Source: an uncultured Desulfobacter sp.
GTDB lineage: Bacteria > Desulfobacterota > Desulfobacteria > Desulfobacterales > Desulfobacteraceae
Reading direction: 5' to 3'
NCBI RefSeq assembly: GCF_963666145.1
Contig: NZ_OY762614.1
Location: 3,028,501-3,092,500 of the forward strand
DNA length: 64,000 bases
In this document: piece by piece, positions 16,838 through 26,257 of the stretch
Numbering within the stretch: position 1 is the first letter of the stretch
Layout of the letters: every line of letters begins with the position of its first letter
Made by a program: the position numbers and the translations under genes
Notes under the pieces: model-generated
The model's database searches: none
Told to the model about the DNA's origin: nothing
The model's input: the letters and a program-made list of their open reading frames with translations, nothing else

Positions 16838-18634
16838 TCAGAGGCATGCCCCGTCGGCCGTACCATCAAAAATTTTTCGGATTTCTTCGGACAGGGTTTG
16901 GGCGGAAAAAGGCTTGCCAACGAATGGGGTAATGTCATCATGTATCCCGTGGTGCCTGATCATCTCTTTGGAGTAGCCGGACATAAACAATATGTTGAGG
17001 TCGGGGCGCTTTTTAATAAGCGTTTTGACCAGTTCCGGCCCGCTCATGTCAGGCATGACCACATCGGTTAAAAGCAGGTCAATCGTCTTTTTGTATTCAT
17101 TGCAGATCGCGATAGCTTCATTGGGATTAACTGCGATCAGGACGGAATATCCCTGGGATTTTAGAATGGCCAGGGTAATTTTCAGAACCCCGGGGTCGTC
17201 TTCAACCACAAGGATTGTCTCATCTCCTTTGATGTTATCTTGTTCCGGTGGGGCTTGCCGGTCCGGATCGGGGGCAGCCATGTAGCGGGGCAGGTAAATT
17301 TTAAATGTCGATCCAAGTTCCAATTCGCTGTAAACTTCAATGGCGCCTTTATTCTGCTGGACAATGCCGTAGACATTGGCAAGCCCCAGACCAGTCCCTT
17401 TGCCTTCGGCCTTTGTTGTGAAAAAGGGTTCAAAAATAGTAGCCATTGTCTCCCTGGTCATTCCGCAACCGGTGTCACTGACACAAATGCAGCTGTAATC
17501 ACCGGGGATGCTGGCTTCATGGGCCTTGCAGTAATTCTCATCCAGGGTCTTATTGGCGGTTTCTATGATTATTTTCCCCACCCCCGGAATGCCGTCACGG
17601 GCATTGGCACACAGATTGGTTAATATCTGCGTGATTTGCCCCGTGTCTGCCTTGACCGGCCACAGATCGGCAACGGGCCGCCATTCAAGATCAATGGATT
17701 CACCGATCAACCGTCTGAGCATACTGGTGAGGTCTTTTATCATCTTGTTCAGATCAAGCACTTTTGGGGCGATGGCCTGTTTCCTTGCAAACCCAAGAAG
17801 CTGCCGGGTCAGGTCCGAGGATTGTTTCGATGCTTTCACGATTTCTTTTAAATTATGAGTCAGGCGCGCGTCGGGTGGTGTGTTCATCAGTGCGATTTCT
17901 GCATTGGCAAGAATGGTGGTCAGCATATTGTTAAAATCATGGGCGACTCCGCCTGCCAGGCGGCCGATGGCCTCCATTTTTTGTGCCTGAATCAACTGGG
18001 ATTGCAGCTGTTCGCGTTCATGCCGGGAGGCTTTCAGGTCGCTGATCAATCTGGCCTGCTGAATATTTTGGTAGGCCATGGTAGACCAGTGGTTTACCAG
18101 ATTAAAAAGGACCTGGGTAATATCCTCGAAATGCTTGCGGGACATGGATGGGACTTCCTGGTATGCCTTGACCAATTCTTCCGGGTCCACCCCGATGGCA
18201 AGGGCATATTTTTTGATCTGTTCTTCTGTCGTCGGCGCATTCTCATCGCGTACTTGGCCTATCCCCCAACTGCCCAGATGCCGGCCCCGGATCTCGACCG
18301 CAACCACGCCGGCCAGTATCCCGGCACTCAGACAGCGACTGATGTTCGGCCCGCCTTTGACCGGGCGGCCCAGTGATTCATCAGAGGCGATGCAGTTGGC
18401 CAACCCTTTTGGGGCGCTGCGAATCAGCGCACAGAACCTGCAGAAATTACTCGGCGATGTGATGGGCGTGCCGTCCGGGTGGGTAATAAGGGAAGCAACC
18501 CCCATACCCCTGGCAAATTCATCCTGGATTTTCTGGGTTTCCGTAAGGTCAAACAGATCTTCAAATTCGATGTCTTCCGGAGGATCAAGGGGCTGGGTCA
18601 AAGCAATAATTTTTTTTTCCAGGTGTTTTCCCAT
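16838..18634 (-). CDS. Hybrid histidine kinase with PocR sensory domain
   Basis: A 598-residue cytoplasmic kinase. The N-terminal PocR ligand-binding domain (about 20-195) contains the Cys-rich segment FCRFCALIRSAPKGLANCIASD and GILAGVVAVEIRGRHLGSWGIG. A coiled coil leads to HisKA (LAGGVAHDFNNMLTT, about 230) and an ATPase domain (GCGMTRETMATIFEPFFTTK, GTGLGLANVYG). A receiver (about 475-595) has the phospho-Asp in LLLTDVVMPDMSG. PocR domains sense small molecules, propanediol in the founding example, and the conserved Cys may hold a metal or cluster. No cognate regulator is adjacent. Confidence 0.92.
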   Translation of the reverse strand: MGKHLEKKIIALTQPLDPPEDIEFEDLFDLTETQKIQDEFARGMGVASLITHPDGTPITSPSNFCRFCALIRSAPKGLANCIASDESLGRPVKGGPNISRCLSAGILAGVVAVEIRGRHLGSWGIGQVRDENAPTTEEQIKKYALAIGVDPEELVKAYQEVPSMSRKHFEDITQVLFNLVNHWSTMAYQNIQQARLISDLKASRHEREQLQSQLIQAQKMEAIGRLAGGVAHDFNNMLTTILANAEIALMNTPPDARLTHNLKEIVKASKQSSDLTRQLLGFARKQAIAPKVLDLNKMIKDLTSMLRRLIGESIDLEWRPVADLWPVKADTGQITQILTNLCANARDGIPGVGKIIIETANKTLDENYCKAHEASIPGDYSCICVSDTGCGMTRETMATIFEPFFTTKAEGKGTGLGLANVYGIVQQNKGAIEVYSELELGSTFKIYLPRYMAAPDPDRQAPPEQDNIKGDETILVVEDDPGVLKITLAILKSQGYSVLIAVNPNEAIAICNEYKKTIDLLLTDVVMPDMSGPELVKTLIKKRPDLNILFMSGYSKEMIRHHGIHDDITPFVGKPFSAQTLSEEIRKIFDGTADGACL

Positions 18635-19028
18635 CTCTTAAGAATATTCCGAATGTTTAAGGGTTCGGATGAAAAAGGCCTGTCAACGGATTGAAGCTTT
18701 GAAGGGCCTTTTATGGTCATCGTATTCATTACTCCACTGCCCTGATTGCTTTTTATATTTGAGCTACCCTATACTATGCCAAGTTCATTTGTCAATTTGA
18801 ACATCCTTTAGCATTAACACGTACGCACCCGGTCCGGCTTTACGGCCCCAAGTCCCATATTTATATGTACAAAAGTTTTTAACGTTGAATTGACGTAAAT
18901 TATTCAGGGCGGCGTTGGATCTTTAGTTTTTAAAAAAAAAATGACGATCCTGCTGTCCCTGTCAGTTTACGAAAGGTTTTCCCGGGAGATCCGGGTTATG
19001 GCATGAATTCAATCGTGTTGGGTTTGTT
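18635..19028. other. Intergenic region between dctM stop and PocR kinase
   Basis: 394 bases between two minus-strand genes. A possible minus-strand promoter for the kinase is TTGACA (18790-18795 complement), 16 bases, TATAGG (18768-18773 complement). A small dyad CCCGG-GAGAT-CCGGG lies near 18980. An A9 run occurs near 18940. No gene was seen. Confidence 0.35.
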
Positions 19029-20309
19029 TTAGGAAATTAGAAACAGGCTCAATTGCGGCCAGTAGGTGATGATCAGCACGGACAACAGCAGCACCAGCAT
19101 AAAGGGGATTGTGGCCCGGTAAATTTCATCAATGGGTTTTTTGAAGCGGTACCCTGCAATGAACAGGTTCATGCCCACGGGCGGGGTGAAGTAGCCGATC
19201 TGCATGTTGGCCAGAAAGATAATGCCTAAATGGACCGGATGAATGCCGTATTCCAGGGCCACGGGCAGTATGAGCGGCACCATGATAATGATGGCCGAAA
19301 AAATATCGAGCATGGCGCCCAAAATCAGCAGAAAGATATTGAGCAGGATCAGGAACACCAGTTTGTTTGACACAAAGGTTTCGCAGAATTTGAACAGCTT
19401 CATGGGGGCTTCGGCGTCAATGAGGTAGTTGGTCAACGCCAAAGATACCCCTAAAATAAGCAGAATACCGCCCACCATGACCATGGACTCCCGGATAATG
19501 CCGGGCAGCTGCTTTAACGAAATCTCCCGGTAGATAATTACTTCCACCACCAGTACATACATGGCCGTTACCGCGGCGGCCTCGGACACGGCAAAATATC
19601 CCGAATAGATCCCAAAAAATACGAACAGGGGCAGGGGCACTTCCCAAATGGCAGCGCGCAGGGCCGAAAGGCAGTTTTTAACGGAAAAGCGGGTCAGCGG
19701 CAACGGATTTCCCCGGTTGGCCCAGACGCTCCAGATGGAGAGCATCACGATCATAAGCAGCGCCGGGAACAGACCTGCCAAAAATAAGTTTTCAATGGAG
19801 ACCTGCTCGCCGCCGCTCATCTGCTGGGCAATGATGCCGTAAAGGATCAGGGGCAAAGAGGGGGGCAGCAAAAGCCCAAGACTGCCCGAGGTGGTCACCA
19901 GCCCTAAACTGAACCGATCCGTATATCCGGCCTGGGTCAGGGCCGGGTACAACAGGGCCCCCATGGCCACGATGGTGACCCCTGAGGCCCCGGTAAAGGC
20001 GGTGAACAAGGCACACACCACAAAGGCCACAATGGCAAGCCCGCCGGGCATCCAGCCTAAAAAGGCCCGGGTCAGGGTCACAAGGCGCTGGGAGGTGTTG
20101 CTCTCCCCAAGAATGTACCCGGCAAAGGTGAACAGGGGCAGGGCCAGCAGGATAGGGGTATCGGCAATTCGGTACAGCTCAATGGCCATGACCGACAGAT
20201 CAATTTCAGACAGGTAAAATCCGTACATGGCCGCAGCAATGATTACGGTGAACAACGGTGCGCCCATCAGGGCAAAAATAATGAGCAGGCCGATAATTGT
20301 AAATGTCAT
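19029..20309 (-). CDS. dctM: TRAP transporter large permease (DctM/TatM)
   Basis: A 426-residue polytopic membrane protein of the TRAP large-subunit family, which moves organic anions with Na+. The pattern of about 12 hydrophobic helices and segments such as GASGVTIVAMGALLYPAL, LGLLLPPSLPLILYG and GYFTPPVGMNLFIAG are typical. It is the last gene of tatT-dctP-dctQ-dctM. The start is one base after the DctQ stop, so translation is coupled. Confidence 0.94.
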   Translation of the reverse strand: MTFTIIGLLIIFALMGAPLFTVIIAAAMYGFYLSEIDLSVMAIELYRIADTPILLALPLFTFAGYILGESNTSQRLVTLTRAFLGWMPGGLAIVAFVVCALFTAFTGASGVTIVAMGALLYPALTQAGYTDRFSLGLVTTSGSLGLLLPPSLPLILYGIIAQQMSGGEQVSIENLFLAGLFPALLMIVMLSIWSVWANRGNPLPLTRFSVKNCLSALRAAIWEVPLPLFVFFGIYSGYFAVSEAAAVTAMYVLVVEVIIYREISLKQLPGIIRESMVMVGGILLILGVSLALTNYLIDAEAPMKLFKFCETFVSNKLVFLILLNIFLLILGAMLDIFSAIIIMVPLILPVALEYGIHPVHLGIIFLANMQIGYFTPPVGMNLFIAGYRFKKPIDEIYRATIPFMLVLLLSVLIITYWPQLSLFLIS

Positions 20310-20310
20310 G

Positions 20311-20805
20311 TTATGAATGTTTCAGGGGCCGGTGGGTGAATATTTTGATCAGATTTTCCAGGAAAAACAGGGCATATCTGATGGTGATGATGCCGAATGC
20401 AGCGGGAATGACAATCTCACAGATCCATATGGGCACCGAAAAAAATGCCGACATGCCGTCGGCCTTTTCCATGAGGACAAATCTTGCACTGTGCCAGGTC
20501 ATTAAGGCGCAGATAAAGGTTGTGAACAGGTAAATCAACAGGCTTGTAAACCGCTGGAGGCCCCTGGGCAGATATTTGGATACAATGTCAATGCTGATGT
20601 GGTTGTCGGTCCTTGAGGCCACCATGGCGCCGATGAGCCCCAGCCAGAGGACGAGCACCCGAACCAGGGGATCAGCCCAGACGATCCCGGCATCAAAACC
20701 GTTTCTCAGAACGATCTGGAATACCACAAGGCCGATCATCGTCAAAAGCAGGCTGACCAGCAGGGCATCTTCGATTTTGTGGAGAATGGAAATCACACGG
20801 GACAT
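20311..20805 (-). CDS. dctQ: TRAP transporter small permease (DctQ)
   Basis: A 164-residue membrane protein with four helices, the usual DctQ size, and the family segment RNGFDAGIVWADPLVRVLVLWLG around residues 35-57, followed by ISIDIV. It partners DctM in the membrane complex. The gene lies between dctP (19-base gap) and dctM (one-base gap) on the same strand. Confidence 0.92.
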   Translation of the reverse strand: MSRVISILHKIEDALLVSLLLTMIGLVVFQIVLRNGFDAGIVWADPLVRVLVLWLGLIGAMVASRTDNHISIDIVSKYLPRGLQRFTSLLIYLFTTFICALMTWHSARFVLMEKADGMSAFFSVPIWICEIVIPAAFGIITIRYALFFLENLIKIFTHRPLKHS

Positions 20806-20824
20806 ATCAGATCATCACCGGTCT

Positions 20825-21832
20825 TTAATTGTTTTCACGGTACTGCGTAAGCAAGGCATCGACCTTGTCTGTCTCCGCCTTTGGCAGATCTTTGGCATCA
20901 ATCATTGTTTTAGACGATTTTGCCGCGGTCGCCATCCATTCAGTCATTTGCTCCTGGGATGGGGTGATGAATTTAATCCCCTGTTTTTTTAAGGCGTCAA
21001 TGGCTTTGAGATTGTCCTGCCGGTTCAAGCGGTCGAGTTCTTTAAGTGCCTGCCCCATATGTTCAGAAACGATTTTTTGGTCATCCGGTGAGATTTTATT
21101 AAATGTGTTCTTGTCTAAGGCAAAAACGGCATAAATATAGATCAATGGAATATTGGTAATGTAATTTATTTCCGTGTGCCACTGGAGCACAACCGCACCC
21201 ACCGGAGAGGTTCCCACGGTGTCAATGAGCCCGGACTGCAGCCCTGTGCGTACATCTGCCAGGGGCAAGGCAATGGGAGAGACTCCGAAACTGCTCACGG
21301 AATCCACCGTGGATTTATCATTGTCCGGTACCCATATTTTGCGGTCTTTAAGGTCCCCCACGGATGCAATGGGCGATTTGGACATGATATATGCAAAACC
21401 GCCGCCGATGAGGGTAAAGCAGACAAATCCCGCATCATCAAAGCCTTTGATGATGTAATCATCCATGTGGCTGCGCACATAATCCACCTCTTCCTGGGAT
21501 TTGAATTTCATGGGCTGTGAATAGATTTGACTGCCCGGGAAAAACGAAGAGAGACTGCCGGCCATGAGGGCGCCGCCCTGGAGCTGTTTAATGCGGATTT
21601 TGCGCAAGACCGCCTTGTCATTTCCCATGACCCCGCCCGGGTAGAATTTAAACTTTACTCGGTTATCTGTGGCCTTGGCAACCAGGTCGGCGCCTTTGCG
21701 CATCTGTTCCATCCACGTGGAGCCTTCGGGTGAAATGGTGGCAATTTTCAGGGTGACGGCGTGGGCAAAGCCGCAAAACACCGTGAGCATCAGCGCACAA
21801 AGAAATAATTGGCGAAAGGATTTTTTAAACAT
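20825..21832 (-). CDS. dctP: TRAP substrate-binding protein, TatP type
   Basis: A 335-residue periplasmic solute receptor with a signal peptide (residues 1-25, ending FAHA). TLKIATISPEGSTWMEQM and VKFKFYPGGVMGNDKAVLRK match the DctP family. The ligand region around residue 165 reads LKDRKIWVPDND, differing from the common ligand-Arg motif, so the substrate may not be a simple dicarboxylate. The preceding gene encodes a TatT lipoprotein, which puts this in the tetratricopeptide-associated TRAP (TPAT) class known from Treponema TatP(T). Substrates there may be hydrophobic; none is assigned here. Confidence 0.9.
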   Translation of the reverse strand: MFKKSFRQLFLCALMLTVFCGFAHAVTLKIATISPEGSTWMEQMRKGADLVAKATDNRVKFKFYPGGVMGNDKAVLRKIRIKQLQGGALMAGSLSSFFPGSQIYSQPMKFKSQEEVDYVRSHMDDYIIKGFDDAGFVCFTLIGGGFAYIMSKSPIASVGDLKDRKIWVPDNDKSTVDSVSSFGVSPIALPLADVRTGLQSGLIDTVGTSPVGAVVLQWHTEINYITNIPLIYIYAVFALDKNTFNKISPDDQKIVSEHMGQALKELDRLNRQDNLKAIDALKKQGIKFITPSQEQMTEWMATAAKSSKTMIDAKDLPKAETDKVDALLTQYRENN

Positions 21833-21851
21833 GATTGAGGGTCTCTTTGGG

Positions 21852-22721
21852 TTAAAAATAATCGTCCGCTTCGTTTAAAAGCTGTTTTGCCTGCTGTTGG
21901 GCATAGGTATTGATCAGGGTATAACCGTCTATGTTCGGGTCTGTCTCCAGAACCTCTTTGAGCAGTTGATCGAAAAGCGGCCGGTCAAACATCATTTTGG
22001 CGTACAATTTTGCATATACGACTTTGGCCATCAGGTTTTTACCTTGGCAAATGGAAATGGCTTTTTCAAAATAGCGCTTTCCCTGTTCGGGTTTGCCGCC
22101 CAGGGCCGGGGGCAAAAAGGTGGAAAGGGTGCCCAGATACACATAGGCGGCCCCGTCCTTGTAGGTGTCATCCAGTTCAATAACCCGGTTCATGATGGCT
22201 TCGATCCGGGAGATATCCGCCAGGGCATTGAAGTCATCCTTATGGGCCATGATCCAGGAGGCCCAGGCATTGCCCAGGGTAAACAAATACGGCAGCTCGT
22301 CTTCGTCCATGTCTTTGACAACGGCGCTGAATGCCGAGAAGGGCTGGTTTTTTAGATCACAGGCATCACTTTGGGCCGCACAAATACTTTGCTGGGCATA
22401 GTCCATGGCTTTGTCGATCAGTTTCTTTTTTCGATCTTTGTCCGTGACAAATACATCGGAATAGGCGGTATACAGCTGGGCGCCCGAAGAGAGCATGTCG
22501 GCAGAATCCGGGTCCTGGTCAATGAGGCTGTCCACCATGATCAGGTAGGCCGGGGCACCGGACGCCACCATATCCAGGTCATTGTTGTTCAAAATACTTC
22601 TGGACAAAGAGGTCATCATGTTGGATTTGACAGCGCATCCCTGGGCAAGAAAGAGTATGCCCACAGTCAGTATGCAGAAAACAATAAATCGGTATGCCCT
22701 TTTTGTGACATAGGACGGCAT
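21852..22721 (-). CDS. TatT-family TPR lipoprotein of a TRAP transporter
   Basis: A 289-residue secreted lipoprotein. The N-terminal signal ends in a lipobox, LAQGC, with Cys near residue 29. The rest is all-helical TPR-like sequence matching the TRAP-associated TatT family (for example MVDSLIDQDPDSADML, LGTLSTFLPPALGGKPEQGKRYFEKAI). TatT forms a trimer with a central pore and docks the TatP receptor in Treponema. It is the first gene of the minus-strand operon, 19 bases upstream of dctP, and is translated divergently from nfeD. Confidence 0.88.
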   Translation of the reverse strand: MPSYVTKRAYRFIVFCILTVGILFLAQGCAVKSNMMTSLSRSILNNNDLDMVASGAPAYLIMVDSLIDQDPDSADMLSSGAQLYTAYSDVFVTDKDRKKKLIDKAMDYAQQSICAAQSDACDLKNQPFSAFSAVVKDMDEDELPYLFTLGNAWASWIMAHKDDFNALADISRIEAIMNRVIELDDTYKDGAAYVYLGTLSTFLPPALGGKPEQGKRYFEKAISICQGKNLMAKVVYAKLYAKMMFDRPLFDQLLKEVLETDPNIDGYTLINTYAQQQAKQLLNEADDYF

Positions 22722-22951
22722 GGGCAGTTATCCTTATCTATTTTTATTCATTTTGATTTCAAAGGTAAAAGAGTTTTATTAGGAATTAATTAAACGTATT
22801 ACAATTACGCATAGAAAGTAGCTTTTTTACGCTAAAAAAGCAACCGGGCAGAATGTATGGTTTAGGTGACATAAAGTTAAAAATTATGGGTATAATTGCT
22901 TTGAAGCATGGTATAGTGGAACAAAATCATCGTGTTTGAAACAAATTAGAG

Positions 22952-24451
22952 ATGATGTCTTTCAAAATGAGATCTGTCATGTTGCCGGAACAAAAATACG
23001 CCCGGGTATGGGCCACAGTCCTGTTTTTTATAATAATGTGTTCCACTGCAGTCCAGGCGGCTGCACCGGTGGTTCATGTCATTCCCGTGTCCGGAACCGT
23101 TGATTCGGGCATGGCCGCATACCTTAAACGGGTGGTCTCCTCCCTTGAAAAAGATGACGCCGCCATCCTGGTCTTTGCCATGGACACCTTTGGGGGGCGG
23201 GTGGATTCTGCCTTTGATATTGTGGAAACCATCTGCAGCATACCCAAAGAGAGAACCATTGCCTATGTGGAGAAACGCGCCATTTCCGCAGGCGCCCTGA
23301 TTGCCCTTTCCGCAGGGACCCTGATCATGAAGGAGAGTACCCTGATCGGGGATTGTGCGCCCATCATCCAGACCAGTGAAGGAATTGAGGAAGTCGGGGA
23401 AAAACATCAAACCGTGCTCCGGGCGCAGTTTCGAACCCTGGCCAAACGTAATAACTATCCCGAGGTGCTGGCCGAATCCATGGTGTCCAAATCCATGGAG
23501 GTCTATAAAATTACCCGGGGGGCACATTCCGAATACATGGATAAAACCACCTGGGACGAGCTTTCCGAACAGGAGAAGGCAAAGGTCACCCGTAAATCCA
23601 CCGTTGTCGGTGAAGGCGAGCTGCTGACCATGGATGATAAAGAAGCTGCCGATCTTGGATTTTCCCGCCAGAGTGTTGAAAGCCTTGACCAGGCCCTGGA
23701 GGTGATGGGGTACAAGGACGCTGAAAAAATAGAGGTTTCGGAAAGCTGGTCGGAGAATTTTGTCCGTTGGATCCAGCCGTTTTTATCGATTCTCATGATT
23801 ATCGGCATTGGTGCCGTGTACACGGAAGTTAAGGCCCCGGGCTTCGGCATCCCCGGCATTGTGGGGATCATCTGTCTGGGGCTGGTCTTTTTCAACCAAT
23901 ATCTGGTGGGGCTTGCCGATTATACGGAAATTCTGGTATTCATTATCGGTTTTCTGCTGCTGGGCGTGGAGATGTTTGTTCTGCCGGGCTTCGGCATTGC
24001 CGGGATCAGCGCCATCATGGTCCTGGCTGTGGGGCTTGTGCTCTCCTTCCAGAATTTTGTACTGCCCGACCCGAGCCTGCCCTGGCAGGGCGCGCTCATG
24101 ATGAAAAATCTGGGACTGGTCATGGGCAGTGCCCTTGGGGCGCTGGTGGTATCAATGTCTGCGGTGCGTTTTGTGTTGCCAAGGGTGTCAAAGGTGATCA
24201 AGGGTCCGTATCTGGATGCCACACTTCATGACTCCCGGGCACAATCCACTGAGGCCTTGGGCGTCAGTGCCGGTGATGAGGGCATTGCGTTGACAACCCT
24301 GCGGCCTTCGGGCAAGGTGCGTATCAAGGACAGGAAAGTCGATGCCGTTACCCAGGGCGAGTTTATTGATCCGGGCTCAGAGGTCCGGGTGACCCGGGTC
24401 AGCGCAGGCCATGTAATCGTTGAAATGAATACGGAAAAGAGGGAAAAATGA
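22952..24451 (+). CDS. nfeD: NfeD-type membrane serine protease, long form
   Basis: A 499-residue membrane protein. After a signal/anchor (about residues 15-35) comes a ClpP-class protease domain (40-240) with the nucleophile region KRAISAGALIALSAG (about 115), four membrane helices (270-400) and a C-terminal OB-fold (about 435-495) with TLRPSGKVRIKDRKVDAVTQGEF. The archaeal homologue cleaves stomatin. Here it overlaps a short NfeD gene by 4 bases and lies upstream of a flotillin-like FloA, the conserved protease/SPFH pairing. The exact start is uncertain; an ATG at 22979 is an alternative. Confidence 0.92.
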   Translation: MMSFKMRSVMLPEQKYARVWATVLFFIIMCSTAVQAAAPVVHVIPVSGTVDSGMAAYLKRVVSSLEKDDAAILVFAMDTFGGRVDSAFDIVETICSIPKERTIAYVEKRAISAGALIALSAGTLIMKESTLIGDCAPIIQTSEGIEEVGEKHQTVLRAQFRTLAKRNNYPEVLAESMVSKSMEVYKITRGAHSEYMDKTTWDELSEQEKAKVTRKSTVVGEGELLTMDDKEAADLGFSRQSVESLDQALEVMGYKDAEKIEVSESWSENFVRWIQPFLSILMIIGIGAVYTEVKAPGFGIPGIVGIICLGLVFFNQYLVGLADYTEILVFIIGFLLLGVEMFVLPGFGIAGISAIMVLAVGLVLSFQNFVLPDPSLPWQGALMMKNLGLVMGSALGALVVSMSAVRFVLPRVSKVIKGPYLDATLHDSRAQSTEALGVSAGDEGIALTTLRPSGKVRIKDRKVDAVTQGEFIDPGSEVRVTRVSAGHVIVEMNTEKREK

Positions 24452-24930
24452 GCGCCTGGATTCTTCCTGCGGTTCTCCAGATTCTGGGAGTTTTGACCGT
24501 TGTTGCCGAAATATTTCTACCATCCATGGGAATTTTAACCATCACGGCCCTGGGATTTATCGGCTATTCCTTGTTTCTTGTGTTTACAACCTTCCCCATT
24601 ACAGCGTTTTATGCAGTTCTGGGGGCGGATTTGATTTTGCTTCCCATCGCGTTTATTTTAGGGTTTAAAGCGCTGGAAGTTTCCCCGTTGTCTCTGAAAA
24701 AGAAATTATCCGCATCCCAGGGTGTGGTTTCCCAGTCCCCGGAGCTTAAAAATTACCAGGATTGCACCGGACACAGTATCACAACCCTTCGTCCGTCAGG
24801 TACTGCGCTGATTGACGGCACCCGTCTGGATGTGGTCACCGACGGTGAATTTATCGAGGCAGATGTGCCCCTAAGGGTCTGTAAGGTCACTGGCAACCAA
24901 GTGATTGTCTGCCGCCGGGACAATAATTAA
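24448..24930 (+). CDS. NfeD-type membrane protein, short form
   Basis: A 160-residue NfeD without protease domain: hydrophobic helices in residues 1-80 and a C-terminal OB-fold (about 105-158) with TTLRPSGTALIDGTRLDVVTDGEFI, which repeats the end of the preceding long NfeD. The start codon overlaps the nfeD stop (ATGA), so translation is coupled. It is thought to act as a scaffold for the neighbouring SPFH protein. Repeat copy 2 lies between this gene and floA. Confidence 0.9.
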   Translation: MSAWILPAVLQILGVLTVVAEIFLPSMGILTITALGFIGYSLFLVFTTFPITAFYAVLGADLILLPIAFILGFKALEVSPLSLKKKLSASQGVVSQSPELKNYQDCTGHSITTLRPSGTALIDGTRLDVVTDGEFIEADVPLRVCKVTGNQVIVCRRDNN

Positions 24931-24976
24931 AACAACACACATAAAAATCTTAAATAGTGTTTAATCTAAAACCCTG

Positions 24977-25114
24977 TGTTTGGACGAAAAGTTGCCCAGA
25001 TGCAAGGCGCAAGCGAAGCTAAAACCGGAGCGTACTAAAGTACGTGAGGCCCGATCTTATAATTGGGTAGGTTTGTGCAGCAACGCCGCAGGTGGGTGAG
25101 TTTTCGTTCAAACA
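24977..25114. repeat. Dispersed long-hairpin repeat, copy 2
   Basis: A 138-base copy of the element at 6599-6727. The first about 70 and last about 45 bases are almost identical. Near the tip it carries extra sequence, CCCGATCTTATAATTGGG, itself a small imperfect palindrome. The left flank TAGTGTTT (about 24955) mirrors the right end AAACACTA. It is placed between two genes of an apparent operon (short nfeD and floA), so it should be transcribed. Confidence 0.85.
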
Positions 25115-25143
25115 CTAAATAAATAATAAAAAAGGTGATTAAC

Positions 25144-26133
25144 ATGCAAATCATGTCCATTCTTCTAATCGTTGCCGTCATCCTCGGCCTGGTGATTGTT
25201 TACTTTGCGTTTTCTTACATTGGCCTATGGGTGCAGGCGTTGGTGTCAGGGGCCCGGGTGGGGCTGTTCAACATTATTTTCATGCGCTTCAGGAAAGTGC
25301 CGCCCAAACTGATGGTGGAGTCCAAAATCATGGCCGTAAAGGCCGGGATCGATATTTCCACGGACGATCTTGAGTCCCATTTCCTTGCCGGCGGCAATGT
25401 CTCCCGGGTGATCCAGGCATTGATTGCCGCGGACAAGGCCAATATTGATCTTCCCTTTAACCGGGCAGCCGCCATTGATCTTGCCGGCCGGGATGTACTG
25501 GAAGCCGTGCAGATGTCGGTTAACCCCAAGGTTATTGAAACCCCCATTGTAGCCGCCATGGCCAAGGATGGTATCCAGCTCAAGGCCATTTCCAGGGTCA
25601 CGGTGCGGGCAAATATTGACCGTCTGGTGGGCGGGGCCGGTGAAGAGACCATTCTGGCCAGAGTGGGCGAGGGTATTGTTACAACGATTGGTTCGGCTGT
25701 TACCCATAAACAGGTGCTGGAAAATCCGGATACCATATCCAAAACCGTTTTAAGCAAGGGGCTGGATGCAGGCACTGCCTATGAAATTCTCTCCATTGAT
25801 ATTGCGGACGTGGATGTGGGCAAAAACATCGGTGCTGAGCTGGAAACCGACCGGGCCGAGGCAGACAAGAAGATCGCCCAGGCCAAGGCCGAGGAAAAAC
25901 GGGCCATGGCCTTTGCCCAGGAACAGGAGATGAAGGCCCGGGTCCAGGAAATGAAAGCCAAGGTGGTTGAGGCCGAAGCCCAGGTGCCCCTGGCCATGGC
26001 CGAGGCGTTCAGAAGCGGCAATCTTGGGGTCATGGACTATTATAAAATGCAAAATATCAGCGCAGACACCCGGATGAGGGATTCCATTTCCGCCCCTGAT
26101 CAGTTGGGCCAGCCGGATGAGCTCGAGAAATAA
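25144..26133 (+). CDS. floA: Flotillin-like FloA (SPFH, UPF0365)
   Basis: A 329-residue membrane-associated SPFH protein. One N-terminal helix (residues 4-22) is followed by the UPF0365 core (VALVSGARVGLFNIIFMRFRKVP-like region near residue 35; VTVRANIDRLVGGAGEETI near 160). A long Ala/Glu-rich coiled coil (about 235-295) follows, which drives oligomerisation. FloA organises membrane microdomains and works with NfeD. The start is the ATG at 25144, with AAAAAAGGTG upstream; a GTG three codons earlier is less likely. Confidence 0.93.
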   Translation: MQIMSILLIVAVILGLVIVYFAFSYIGLWVQALVSGARVGLFNIIFMRFRKVPPKLMVESKIMAVKAGIDISTDDLESHFLAGGNVSRVIQALIAADKANIDLPFNRAAAIDLAGRDVLEAVQMSVNPKVIETPIVAAMAKDGIQLKAISRVTVRANIDRLVGGAGEETILARVGEGIVTTIGSAVTHKQVLENPDTISKTVLSKGLDAGTAYEILSIDIADVDVGKNIGAELETDRAEADKKIAQAKAEEKRAMAFAQEQEMKARVQEMKAKVVEAEAQVPLAMAEAFRSGNLGVMDYYKMQNISADTRMRDSISAPDQLGQPDELEK

Positions 26134-26257
26134 CGGCCATGGGCAGACCGGGTCTGTCAGCGTCCAGGCCTGCCCCCACAACAACGTTTGAAAGCTGTAT
26201 ATAACTTGCTGTCCAGACTTTCATAAAAAACATCGAAAAAAAGATCAGGATAAGGGT

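Noticed and set aside
18732..18745. Shared 13-mer CTCCACTGCCCTG here and at about 52692
   Set aside because: A single short match without extended similarity or structure; could be chance.
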